Origin: Pseudomonas viridiflava
Lineage (GTDB): Bacteria > Pseudomonadota > Gammaproteobacteria > Pseudomonadales > Pseudomonadaceae
DNA: 64,000 bases
Direction: 5' to 3'
Assembly: GCF_900580865.1 (NCBI RefSeq)
Contig: NZ_UTBZ01000040.1
Coordinates: 1 to 64,000 of the forward strand
Under the pieces are notes generated by a model. That model worked only from the letters and a program-made list of their open reading frames with translations. It had not been told where the DNA came from and searched no databases. Made by a program: the position numbers and the translations under genes. This document shows positions 30,701-37,194 of the stretch, piece by piece; within the stretch, counting starts at the first letter, position 1; the number at the start of each line of letters is the position of its first letter.

Positions 30701-33700
30701 TCGAGTTGCTCAGCGACGCCTGACCGTTCAATGCGTCATTCGGCGCGGTGGTGGTCACGGTGCCTGTGGTTTTGCCGACTTCGATGGTGATGCTCTGGCC
30801 GTTGGCTAGGCTCACCACGACTGGCGAACCGGTGACCGGCGCGCCGACTGTAGCGGTGTAAGTGACAGTGCCGCCTTCAGCCACAGTAGTGTCGGCCGTC
30901 AGTTTCACGGTCGAGGTGTCGATGGTGTCAGTCACATCGGTCACGGCTGGCGTCGTGCTTGGCACCAGGTTTTCGAAGTTGCCGCCAGTGGCGTCCTTGA
31001 TCGTGACTTCGACTTTGCCGGCGTCTTTGTAGACGTCGTCGGCAGGCGCTGCGACGGTCACGGAACCGGTGGTTTTGCCCGCTTCGATGGTGATCACCGA
31101 ACCGTTCGACAAGTTCACGGTAACGGGCGTGCCAGCCGGGTTGGTCAGGGTCGCGGTGTAAACAATCGAACCACCTTCCGCCACGGTGCCAGTCGCACTC
31201 AGCGACAGGTTGGTGGTGTCGACGGAGTCGGTCACCGACGTCACGGCCGGGGTTTTGTCGGCCACAAGGTTTTCGTAATTGCCGCCGCTGGTGCCGTCGA
31301 TTTTCACGCTCAGCGTGTTGCCGCCGGCCAGTGCATCGTTCGGTGCGGTGAAGTTGACGCTGCCGCTGCTGGCGCCGACCGGAATGGTGATGGTCTGGCC
31401 GTTGGACAGGGTCACCACAACTGGCGCGCCGGTGACTGGAGCGGTTACGGACGCGGTGTAAACCACCACGCCGCCTTCAACGGTGCTGGCGGTGGCAGTC
31501 AGCGAAACGGTGCTGTTATCGATGCTGTCGGTCACGTCGGTGACCGCCGGGGTCTTGTCGACCACCAGGTTCTCGAAGTTACCGCCGGTGGTCTTGGTGA
31601 TGCTGGCGTCGACTTTGCCGGCGTCCTTGTAGACGTCATCAGCAGGCGCTGCGACGGTCGCAGTGCCGGTGGTCGCGCCCTTGGCGATGTTGATCACCGC
31701 GCCGTTGCTCAGGGTCACGGTCATCGCCGTGCCTGCCGGGTTGGTCAGGCTCGCGGTGTAGACGATCGAGCCGCCCTCGGCGACCGAAGCGGTGGCGCTC
31801 AGGCTGATATTGGTGGTGTCGACCGTGTCGGTGACGGTGGTGACCACCGCCGAACGGTTGGCATCGACCTGCTCGAAATTACCGCCGCTGTGGCTGGCAA
31901 TCGCGGTCTGTACCTTGCCGCCGTCGATGTACGGGGTGTTCGCAGGTGCAGCGAAGTTCACCGAACCGCTGGTGGCGCCGGCGGCGATGTTGATCACCGC
32001 GCCGTTGGCCAGGGTCACGGTCATGGCGGTGCCGGCCGGATTGCTCAGGGTCGCGGTGTAGGTGATCTGGCCACCTTCGCTGACGGTGTCGCTGGCGCTC
32101 AGGGTCAGCGTGGTTTTGTCGATGGTGTCATTGACGGTGGTGCTGACCGGGGTCTTGCTGATATCGAGCTTCTCGAAGTTGCCGCCAGTGGCATCGGTCA
32201 TGGTCACGGTGAGCTTGCTGACGTCTTTGTAGACGTCATCGCTCGGCGCGGCGATGGTCACCGAACCGCTGGTTTTGCCAGCCTCGATGGTGATGGTCTG
32301 GCCGTTGCTCAGGTTGACGGTGACCGGCGTTTGCGCGGCGTTGGTCAGGGTCGCGGTGTAGGTGATCGAGGTGCCTTCGAGCACATAGCTTTCTGCGCTG
32401 AGGGTCAGGTGCGTGGTGTTGATCGTGTCGGCAACGTTGGTCACCGCTGGCGTCGGATTGGCCACCAGGTTTTCGAAGTTGCCGCCGTCGGTGCCTTTGA
32501 TGGTCACTTCGACCTTGCCGGCGTCTTTGTAGACGTCATCGGCAGGCGCCGGAACGGTCACGGTGCCGGTGGTCTTGCCGGCGTCGATGGTGATGGTCGA
32601 ACCGTTGCTCAGGGTCACGGTTACCGGCGTGCCGGCCGGGTTGGTCAGCGTCGCGGTGTAGACGATCGAGCCGCCTTCGTTGACGTTGCCGGTGGCGGTC
32701 AGCGAAACGGTGGTGGTGTCGACGGTGTCGGTCACGGTGGTGCTGACCGGGGTCTTGTCGGCGACCAGGTTTTCGTAGTTACCGCCGCTGACGTTGGTGA
32801 TTGCGTTGGTCAGCGGGGCATGGCCGGCCAGCACATCGTTCGGTGCAGTGGTGGTCACGGTGCCGGTGGTTTTGCCGACTTCGATGGTGATGTTCTGGCC
32901 GTTGGCCAACGTCACGATCACAGGCGAACCGGTCACTGGCGCGCCAACAGTGGCGGTGTAGGTGACGGTACCGCCTTCAGCCGCAGTCTCGGTGGCGGTC
33001 AGTTTCACCGTCGAGGTATCGATGGTGTCGGTGATGTCGGTAACGGCAGGAACGGTGCTTGGCACCAGATTCTCGAAGTTGCCGCCAGTGGCACCCTTGA
33101 TGGTCACTTCGACTTTGCCGGCGTCCTTGTAGACGTCATCGGCAGGCGCCGGAACGGTCACGGTGCCGGTGGTTTTGCCGGCTTCGATGGTGATTACCGA
33201 GCCGTTGCTCAGGGTCACGGTGACTGGCGTGCCGGCAGGGTTGGTCAGGGTCGCGGTGTAGGTGATCTGGCCGCCTTCAGCCACAGTGCCGGTGGCGCTG
33301 AGCGTCAGATTGGTGGTGTCGGTGGTGTCAGTCACGGTGGTGCTGACCGGAGTCTTGTCGGCAACGAGGTTTTCGTAGTTGCCGCCGCTGACGTTGGTGA
33401 TCGAGTTGGTCAGCGGTGCATGACCGTTCAGCGCATCGTTCGGTGCGGTGGTGGTCACGGTGCCGGTGGTTTTGCCGACTTCAATGGTGATGTTCTGGCC
33501 ATTAGCCAAAGTCACGACAACAGGCGAACCGGTGACCGGCGCACCCACGGTAGCGGTGTAGGTGACGGTTCCGCCTTCAGCCGCAGTCTCGGTGGCGGTC
33601 AGTTTGACCGTCGAGGTGTCGATGGTGTCAGTGACGTCGGTGACGGCTGGAACGGTGCTTGGCACCAGGTTCTCGAAGTTGCCGCCAGTGGCGTCCTTGA

Positions 33701-36700
33701 TGGTGACTTCAACTTTGCCGGCGTCTTTGTAGACGTCATCGGCAGGCGCCGCAACGGTCACGGTACCCGTGGTTTTTCCGGCTTCGATGGTGATGACCGA
33801 ACCGTTCGACAGGGTCACGGTGACTGGCGAGCCAGCGGCGTTGGTCAGGGTCGCGGTGTAAGTAATCTGGCCGCCTTCAGCCACGGTGCCCGTTGCGCTC
33901 AGCGTCAGGTCGGTGGTGTCAGTGGTGTCGGTGACAGTGGTGCTGACCGGGGTTTTGTCAGCCACCAGATCTTCGTAGTTGCCGCCGCTCACGCCAGTGA
34001 TTGCGTTGGTGATCGGCGCGTGGCCGGTCAACGCGTCATTCGGTGCAGTGGTGGTCACGGTGCCGGTGGTTTTGCCGACTTCAATGGTGATGTTTTGACC
34101 GTTGGCCAGAGTCACGACCACCGGCGAACCGGTCACTGGTGCGCCAACAGTGGCGGTGTAGGTGACGGTGCCACCTTCAGCAGCCGATTCGGTGGCGGTC
34201 AGTTTGACCGTAGTGGTGTCGACGGTATCGGTCACGTCGGTGACGGCCGGAACGGTGCTCGGAACGAGGTTTTCGAAGTTGCCGCCGCTGGCGTCCTTGA
34301 TCGTGACTTCGACTTTGCCGGCGTCTTTATAGACGTCATCGGCGGGCGCCGGAACGGTCACAGTGCCAGTGGTTTTGCCGGCTTCGATGGTGATCACCGA
34401 GCCGTTGCTCAGGGTCACAGTGACGGGCGAGCCAGCTGCATTGGTCAGCGTGGCGGTGTAAACAATCGAACCACCCTCAGCCACAGAACCGGTCGCGCTC
34501 AGCGACAGGTTGGTGGTGTCGGCAACATCCGTCACGCTGGTCGAAACCGGGGTCTTGTCGGCCACCAGATCTTCGTAATTGCCGCCGGAAACACCGGTGA
34601 TCGAGTTGGTCAGCGGCGCGTTGCCGGTCAACGCGTCATTCGGCGCGGTGGTGGTCACGGTGCCGGTGGTTTTACCGACTTCAATCGTAATGTTCTGACC
34701 GTTGGCCAAGGTCACGATGACAGGCGAACCGGTCACTGGCGCACCGACGGTGGCGGTGTAAGTGACGGTGCCACCTTCAGCAACCGAGGTATCAGCCGTC
34801 AGTTTCACGGTCGAGGTGTCGATGGTGTCGGTCACTTCGGTCACGGCCGGGACAGTGCTCGGCACCAGATTCTCGAAGTTGCCGCCAGTCGCATCCTTGA
34901 TGGTGACTTCGACTTTGCCGGCGTCTTTATAGACGTCGTCGGCCGGCGCCGGAACGGTCACGGTACCGGTGGTTTTGCCCGCCTCGATGGTGATCACCGA
35001 GCCGTTGCTCAGGGTCACGGTCACCGGTGTGCCAGCCGGATTGGTCAGGGTCGCGGTGTAAACGATCGAACCACCCTCAGCCACGGTGCCGGTTGCCGTC
35101 AGCGACAGGTTGGTATCGTCGATCGAGTCGGTAATGGTGGTGGTCGCTGGCGTCGTATTCGGCACCAGGTTTTCGAAGTTGCCGCCGCTAGCACCGGTAA
35201 TCGTGGTGCTGACGGTGCTGCCATTGTTGTAAACGTCGTTGGCCGCGGTCGGTACGTTGACGGAGCCAGTGGTTTTGCCGGCGTCAATGGTGATGGTCGA
35301 GCCGTTCGACAGGGTGATGGTCACCGGGGTTTGCGCGGCGTTGGTCAGCGTCGCGGTATAGGTGATCTGGCCACCCTCGACGACTGTACCGGTGGCGGTG
35401 AGGCTGACGCTGGTGGTGTCGATCGAATCGGTCACCGTGGTGGTCGCTGGCGTGGTGTTTGGCACCAGGCTTTCGAAGTTGCCGCCGCTAGCGCCGGTAA
35501 TGGTGGTGCTGACAGTGCCGCCATTGTTGTAGACGTCATTGGCCGCCGTCGGCACGTTGACTGTGCCGGTGGTCTGGCCGGCTTCAATGGTAATGGTCGA
35601 ACCGTTCGACAGGGTGACGGTTACTGGCGTCTGCGCCGGGTTGGTCAGGGTCGCGGTGTAGGTGATCTGGCCGCCTTCGACCACTGTGCCGGTGGCGGTC
35701 AGGGTCAGGTTGGTGGTGTCGATCGAGTCGGTGATGGTGGTCACCGCTGGCGTCGGGTTCGGCACCAGGTTTTCGAAGTTGCCGCCAGTCGCACCGGTGA
35801 TGGTGGTGGTGACGGTGCTGCCGTTGTTATAGACGTCGTTGGCCGGGGTCGGCACGTTGACCGTGCCGGTGGTCTGGCCGGCGCCAATGGTGATGGTCGA
35901 GCCGTTCGACAGGGTGACGGTCACCGGGGTTTGTGCCGGATTGGTCAGGGTCGCGGTGTAAGTGATCTGGCCGCCTTCGGTGACACTCGGCCCGGCCGTC
36001 AGGGTGACGGTGGTGGTGTCGATGGTGTCGGTGACCTGCGTCGTCGCCGGGTTGGTCGGCGGCGTCACGGTGATACCGTTGCCGCCGGTGGTGCCGGTGA
36101 CGGTCACGTCGATCTGCGTCGGGTCGTTATAAACCGTGTCGTTCGGCGCCAGCGGCACGTTGACGGTGCCGGTGGTTGCACCTGCCGGAATCACAATCAC
36201 CGAGCCGTTGGACAAGGTGATGGTCAGGTCGGTCAGCGGCGCCTGGGTCAGGGTCGCGGTGTACACCAGCACGCCGCCGGCTTCGGTGATGCTCGGCGTG
36301 GCGCTGAGGCTGAGGGTCGATTCACGCAGGGCATTAGTGGTGGTGTCAGTAGTCTGGCCACCAGTGATGTTTTGCGCGGCTTGGCCGGCAGCGTTGATGC
36401 CGGCAGTCGGGAAACCAATGGTCGGATCAACGCGGCCAGCGGTGGCATCGAGCATCACAAAGCTGTGGCCGCCACCGGCAGCACCGCCAGTGCCTGCGGC
36501 GCTTGGGCCGGCAGCGGTGGACTCAAGGGCAGTAGTCGGGTCGACACCGGCGGCGATGGCTTGCTGCAATTCTGCTACCGACGGCGCAGCCTGCGCGGTG
36601 GCTTCGGCCAGGTCAGTGCTGGAGTCGGGCGCGTTGGCGCTCCACTGCGTTTCGCGACCCAAGTCGAGGGTGCGGCCATCTGCCAATTCAAGCGACACGG

Positions 36701-36836
36701 CGCCGGAAAGACCGGTGTCGATCTGGTCGCCAACGAACAGGCGATCGCCTTCAACGAGTACGCGACGCACGCCCTCTGGGGACACCACGAATACCTGACC
36801 GACAATGCTTTTGACGATGGCAACAACACTGCTCAT
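18798..36836 (-). CDS. lapA: LapA giant surface adhesin, type I secreted
   Basis: 6012 residues. The N-terminal retention module (about 1-105) is followed by the LapG site TAAG at 107-110 and a glycine-rich linker. Forty-six Ig-like repeats of 100 residues span about 172-4772. A Calx-beta-like unit (about 4772-4885, VTEGQTASYTVSL), cadherin-like segments, a PA14-like domain (about 5178-5320) and a von Willebrand A domain with a MIDAS start DSSGSMS (about 5505) follow. RTX nonapeptides (GGxGNDxLxGG, about 5780-5925) precede a C-terminal type I secretion signal. The protein tethers cells to surfaces, and its N-terminus plugs the LapE pore until LapG cuts it. The ATG has a GGAGAG ribosome site. 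The secretion genes are divergent. No frameshift is seen despite the repeats. Confidence 0.96.
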   Translation of the reverse strand: MSSVVAIVKSIVGQVFVVSPEGVRRVLVEGDRLFVGDQIDTGLSGAVSLELADGRTLDLGRETQWSANAPDSSTDLAEATAQAAPSVAELQQAIAAGVDPTTALESTAAGPSAAGTGGAAGGGHSFVMLDATAGRVDPTIGFPTAGINAAGQAAQNITGGQTTDTTTNALRESTLSLSATPSITEAGGVLVYTATLTQAPLTDLTITLSNGSVIVIPAGATTGTVNVPLAPNDTVYNDPTQIDVTVTGTTGGNGITVTPPTNPATTQVTDTIDTTTVTLTAGPSVTEGGQITYTATLTNPAQTPVTVTLSNGSTITIGAGQTTGTVNVPTPANDVYNNGSTVTTTITGATGGNFENLVPNPTPAVTTITDSIDTTNLTLTATGTVVEGGQITYTATLTNPAQTPVTVTLSNGSTITIEAGQTTGTVNVPTAANDVYNNGGTVSTTITGASGGNFESLVPNTTPATTTVTDSIDTTSVSLTATGTVVEGGQITYTATLTNAAQTPVTITLSNGSTITIDAGKTTGSVNVPTAANDVYNNGSTVSTTITGASGGNFENLVPNTTPATTTITDSIDDTNLSLTATGTVAEGGSIVYTATLTNPAGTPVTVTLSNGSVITIEAGKTTGTVTVPAPADDVYKDAGKVEVTIKDATGGNFENLVPSTVPAVTEVTDTIDTSTVKLTADTSVAEGGTVTYTATVGAPVTGSPVIVTLANGQNITIEVGKTTGTVTTTAPNDALTGNAPLTNSITGVSGGNYEDLVADKTPVSTSVTDVADTTNLSLSATGSVAEGGSIVYTATLTNAAGSPVTVTLSNGSVITIEAGKTTGTVTVPAPADDVYKDAGKVEVTIKDASGGNFENLVPSTVPAVTDVTDTVDTTTVKLTATESAAEGGTVTYTATVGAPVTGSPVVVTLANGQNITIEVGKTTGTVTTTAPNDALTGHAPITNAITGVSGGNYEDLVADKTPVSTTVTDTTDTTDLTLSATGTVAEGGQITYTATLTNAAGSPVTVTLSNGSVITIEAGKTTGTVTVAAPADDVYKDAGKVEVTIKDATGGNFENLVPSTVPAVTDVTDTIDTSTVKLTATETAAEGGTVTYTATVGAPVTGSPVVVTLANGQNITIEVGKTTGTVTTTAPNDALNGHAPLTNSITNVSGGNYENLVADKTPVSTTVTDTTDTTNLTLSATGTVAEGGQITYTATLTNPAGTPVTVTLSNGSVITIEAGKTTGTVTVPAPADDVYKDAGKVEVTIKGATGGNFENLVPSTVPAVTDITDTIDTSTVKLTATETAAEGGTVTYTATVGAPVTGSPVIVTLANGQNITIEVGKTTGTVTTTAPNDVLAGHAPLTNAITNVSGGNYENLVADKTPVSTTVTDTVDTTTVSLTATGNVNEGGSIVYTATLTNPAGTPVTVTLSNGSTITIDAGKTTGTVTVPAPADDVYKDAGKVEVTIKGTDGGNFENLVANPTPAVTNVADTINTTHLTLSAESYVLEGTSITYTATLTNAAQTPVTVNLSNGQTITIEAGKTSGSVTIAAPSDDVYKDVSKLTVTMTDATGGNFEKLDISKTPVSTTVNDTIDKTTLTLSASDTVSEGGQITYTATLSNPAGTAMTVTLANGAVINIAAGATSGSVNFAAPANTPYIDGGKVQTAIASHSGGNFEQVDANRSAVVTTVTDTVDTTNISLSATASVAEGGSIVYTASLTNPAGTAMTVTLSNGAVINIAKGATTGTATVAAPADDVYKDAGKVDASITKTTGGNFENLVVDKTPAVTDVTDSIDNSTVSLTATASTVEGGVVVYTASVTAPVTGAPVVVTLSNGQTITIPVGASSGSVNFTAPNDALAGGNTLSVKIDGTSGGNYENLVADKTPAVTSVTDSVDTTNLSLSATGTVAEGGSIVYTATLTNPAGTPVTVNLSNGSVITIEAGKTTGSVTVAAPADDVYKDAGKVEVTIKDATGGNFENLVPSTTPAVTDVTDTIDTSTVKLTADTTVAEGGTVTYTATVGAPVTGSPVVVSLANGQSITIEVGKTTGTVTTTAPNDALNGQASLSNSITNVSGGNYENLVADKAPVSTTVTDTVDTTDLTLSATNSVAEGGSIIYTATLTNPAGSPVTVTLSNGSVITIESGKTTGTVTVAAPADDVYKDAGKVEVTIKDATGGNFENLVPSTVPAVTEVTDTIDTSTVKLTATESAAEGGTVTYTATVGAPVTGSPVVVTLANGQNITIEVGKTTGTVTTTAPNDALSGHTPLTNAITDVSGGNYENLVADKTPVSTTVTDTVDTTTVSLTATGTVAEGGSIVYTATLTNPAGTPVTVTLSNGSVITIEAGKTTGTVTVAAPAEDVYKDAGKVEVTIRDATGGNFENLVPSTTPAVTEVTDTIDTSTVKLTADTSVAEGGTVTYTATVGAPVTGSPVVVTLANGQNITIEVGKTTGTVTTTAPNDALTGHAPLTNSITGVSGGNYENLVADKTPVSTNVTDTVDTTNLSLSATGSVNEGGQITYTATLTNAAGSPVTVTLSNGAVITIDAGKTTGTVTVDAPKDDVYKDAGTVEATIKGATGGDFENLVTNTAPAVTTVNDTIDTSTVSLTATANVAEGETVVYTATVTAPVTGSPVVVTLSNGQTITIAVGETTGSVNFVAPNSPLAGGSSLSVTIDGATGGNYEKLAVDGKSADTAVSDTNDTTNLNLTATDSVAEGGSIVYTATLTNPAGTPVTVTLSNGSVITIEAGKTTGTVTVAAPADDVYKDAGKVEVTIKDATGGNFESLVPSTVPAVTNVTDTIDTTTVKLTATESAAEGGSVTYTATVGAPVTGSPVVVTLANGQTITIGVGQTTGTATTIAPNDALSGHAPITNAITEVSGGNFENLVADKTPVSTNVTDTVDTTDLSLTATGTVAEGGSIIYTATLTNAAGSPVTVTLSNGAVITIEAGKTTGTVTVPAPADDVYKDAGKVEATISTATGGNFENLVPSTVPAVTEVTDTIDISTVKLTATETAAEGGTVTYTATVGAPVTGSPVVVTLANGQNITIEVGKTTGTVTFTAPNDALTGHAPITNSITGVTGGNYENLVADKTPVSTNVTDTVDTTNLTLSATGSVAEGGSIIYTATLTNAAGSPVTVTLSNGAVITIEAGKTTGTVSVPAPADDVYKDAGKVEATISTATGGNFENLVPSTVPAVTEVTDTIDTSTVKLTADTSVAEGGTVTYTATVGAPVTGSPVTVTLANGQNITIEVGKTTGTVTFTAPNDALTGHAPLTNAITGVTGGNYENLVADKAPVSTNVTDTVDTTNLSLTATGTVAEGGSIIYTATLTNAAGSPVTVTLSNGAVITIDAGKTTGTVTIPAPADDVYKDAGKVEATISSATGGNFENLVPSNVPAVTEVTDTIDTSTVKLTADASVAEGGTVTYTATVGAPVTGSPVVVTLANGQNITIEVGKTTGTVTTTAPNDALTGQAPLTNSITGVTGGSYENLVADKTPVSTTVTDTVDTTNLSLSATGSVAEGGSIIYTATLTNAAGSPVTVTLSNGAVITIEAGKTTGTVTVAAPADDVYKDAGKVEATISTATGGNFENLVPSTVPAATNVTDTIDTTTVKLTATESTAEGGNVTYTATVGAPVTGSPVVVTLANGQTITIGVGQTTGTATTTAPNDALTGHAPLTNAITDVTGGNFENLVADKTPVSTNVTDTVDTTNLSLSATNSVAEGGSIVYTATLTNAAGSPVTVTLSNGAVITIDAGKTSGTVSVPAPADDVYKDAGTVQATISTATGGNFENLVPSTVPAVTSVTDTIDTTTVKLTATESAAEGGNVVYTATVGAPVTGSPVVVTLANGQTITIGVGQTTGTATTAAPNDALTGHAPLTNAITSVTGGNYENLVADKTPVSTNVTDTVDTTNLSLSASGSVAEGGSIVYTATLTNAAGSPVTVMLSNGAVITIDAGKTTGTVTVPAPADDVYKDAGTVQATISTATGGNFENLVPSTTPAITSVTDTIDTTTVKLTATATAAEGGNVVYTATVGAPVTGSPVVVTLSNGQTITIGVGQTTGTATTTAPNDVLTGHAPLTNAITDVTGGNFENLVADKTPVSTNVTDTVDTTNLSLSASNSVAEGGSIVYTATLTNAAGSPVTVTLSNGAVITIDAGKTTGTVTVPAPADDVYKDAGTVQATISTATGGNFENLVPSTTPAVTSVTDTIDTTTVKLTATTTAAEGGNVVYTATVGAPVTGSPVVVTLANGQTITIGVGQTTGTATTTAPNDALTGHAPLTNSITNVTGGNYENLVADKTPVSTNVTDTVDTTNLSLSATGSVAEGGSIVYTATLTNAAGSPVTVTLSNGAVITIDAGKTTGTVTVPAPADDVYKDAGTVQATISNATGGNFENLVPSTTPAVTSVTDTIDTTTVKLTATGTAAEGGNVVYTATVGAPVTGSPVVVTLANGQTITIGVGQTTGTATTTAPNDALTGHAPLTNSITNVTGGNYENLVADKTPVSTTVTDTVDTTNLSLSATGTVAEGGQITYTATLTNAAGSPVTVTLSNGSVITIDAGKTSGTVTVPAPADDVYKDAGNVQATIKTAAGGSFENLVTSTAPAVTSVTDTIDTTTVKLTATGTAAEGGNVVYTATVGAAVTGSPVVVTLANGQTITIDIGKTTGTVTTAAPNDALTGHAPLTNSITNVTGGNYENLVADKTPVSTTVTDTVDTTNLSLSATGTVAEGGQITYTATLTNAAGSPVTVTLSNGSVITIEAGKTTGTVTVPAPADDVYKDAGTVQASITGTNGGSFENLVTSNTPAVTNVTDTLDTTTVSITGSSSVTEGQTASYTVSLNHPAQTEVTLKIVYSGTAADGSDFTGVYTVKIPAGASSAQFNVATIDDKITEGTENFVVKIDSATGGNFENLAVSSTNGSVSTSIIDNDAPPVLDLDANNSSGATGADYKVTFTENTPGAGVSIADTDISITDPDSTMLTGATVVLTNRQDGDALNLGNSVNGITINANSTNGTVTLTLSGNATLADYMQAIKNISFTNGSENPSTVPRIITVTVTDGGNYSNTATTTVNVVAVNDAPVAAPSNVTGTEDTPLVLGWSTFGVTDVDSPASSLGIKITQLPGEGKLQYLDGSAWKDVANNQTFSKADIDAGKLRFLPDANESGVNGYGGSGLGNNQADYAQIKFQPTDGQLLGNTGTVKIDITPVADAPTVSVADNSVKSTGLIKEVWTGLSGLGTNGNGADSTTLKNVIDGAGKPNSSGSVTNVQSDGSVAAGTASKTSGLIYLEAGKTYTFSGIADDSLLITIGGKSVASGTWGAGGAINGSFTPTTSGYYTLDIYHHNQSGPGSYDVNLSVNGSTPIDLSSAGVPIYTGVQDLVNSGVTVSDLHGTNGEGYYDGYKLNTGAEGTTVKLSAITTALTDTDGSETLSVKISGAPVGSVLSDGAGHTFTVTASSGDANVTGWNLGSLTVTPPPYYNGQFNLTVTSTSTEMVGGSASSTATIPVTVVPAVYNAVVATSGDDTVTGTDGNDIIVADIGGLTVVPGTNYNIAFMVDSSGSMSASSLNAAKDSLTSVFNSLKQSLGGSNSGTVNIFLVDFDTQVNKSVSVNLNDPNALTQLKAVLDSMASGGGTNYEDVFKTTANWFQSADAVANTGAKNLTYFITDGQPTYYQSGEQTNPTLYGNVKLDDVVKTSNYKPGDTFSTYIDNTHALTINSAGTVTLQTYNSWWGWSSSNLGTIHAQGDGTYELSNLAGTGNSTNSSTTSNSTSGFALLSGLSNVEAIGLNNDVSLNDLKPYDSDKTPQTNIDPKDLANSIIGHTEATMPGNDTVSGGDGNDILFGDLVSFNGIAGEGYQAMQAFVAKETGVDVSKVTTSNVHQYITEHYQAFDVSGAHDGNDTLLGGAGNDILFGSGGNDWLDGGKGNDILLGGTGNDTLIGGQGNDILIGGSGADTFVWKAGDTGNDVIKDFKASEGDRIDLRDLLQGETGSTIDNFLKITTVDGTSSLQVSSAGKFNSGDAAAATPDVTIKLEGNNWSSANIHNLIAGSDPTIKVDHNNS
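22520..36320 (-). repeat. 46 tandem 300-bp units inside lapA
   Basis: Landmarks such as GCGTCTTTGTAGACGTCATC fall at 22621, 23221, 23821 and so on, exactly 600 bp apart, and the boundary motif GTGGTGGTGTCGA recurs every 300 bp. Two unit types exist. Type A contains SNGxxITIxAG and DDVYKDAG; type B contains GAPVTGSP and APNDxL. From unit 17 to 46 they alternate strictly B-A; units 1-5 and 13-16 are A-type only. No unit differs in length. The first unit at the N-terminal end is the most divergent. Confidence 0.93.
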
Positions 36837-36951
36837 TGAAGACTCTCCGGGGTGTCACGTTCAGTTGACTTCCATGGACCTGAGGGCATGGGCGCCGATT
36901 CAGTCTGGACGTACTTTAAAAATTTGCTAAACAAGTTTGACGCATTCAATC

Positions 36952-37004
36952 GTCAATAATTTGGCTAGATTCTTTCGCTATTAACTTTATGCCAAACTAT
37001 TGAC
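36952..37004. promoter_or_regulatory. Two FleQ-like boxes in inverted orientation between lapA and lapE
   Basis: GTCAATAATTTGGC (36952-36965) matches the published FleQ consensus GTCaNTAAAtTGAC at 11 of 13 defined positions. Its near-perfect inverted copy GCCAAACTATTGAC (36991-37004) differs at one base. The centres are 39 bp apart. A further inverted repeat TTGACG-N8-CGTCAA (36937-36956) overlaps the left box. FleQ with c-di-GMP controls lap genes in other pseudomonads, so this is a plausible shared control site for both divergent transcripts. Confidence 0.6.
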
Positions 37005-37028
37005 CTTCTGGGTGCCATCCTAAACAAT
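37000..37028 (+). promoter_or_regulatory. Candidate sigma-70 promoter for lapEBC
   Basis: TTGACC at 37000-37005 and AACAAT at 37023-37028 are separated by 17 bp. The -35 box overlaps the right FleQ-like box, so bound FleQ would act directly on it. The -10 match is only 4 of 6. Confidence 0.35.
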
Positions 37029-37194
37029 CGCCCCACTAATGTCACATTGATATTTCCGCGGCGACCTGTCCTTTAGCGTGTGATCCAGTTCCTGTTTTGA
37101 ACTTTCCGACATACGGTCAATCTGGTTGCCATCATCCGACGCAGCGCCACGTTTTGCTGTGATTCAAGACAAGAAGTTCTGGGAAATTCCTATC

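Noticed and set aside
22520..36320. Regularly spaced repeats that might suggest a CRISPR-like or satellite array.
   Set aside because: The repeats are 300 bp, contiguous, without spacers, and encode 100-residue adhesin units in one open frame.
21399..36839. Very long plus-strand open frames opposite lapA, including one of 1649 codons (31890-36839), one of 974 (27120-30044) and one of 868 (21399-24005).
   Set aside because: They are mirror frames of the repeat-coding strand: codon bias and the 300-bp periodicity keep them open. Their translations are glycine-, valine- and arginine-rich repeats with no signal, domain or ribosome site, while the minus strand encodes a full adhesin.
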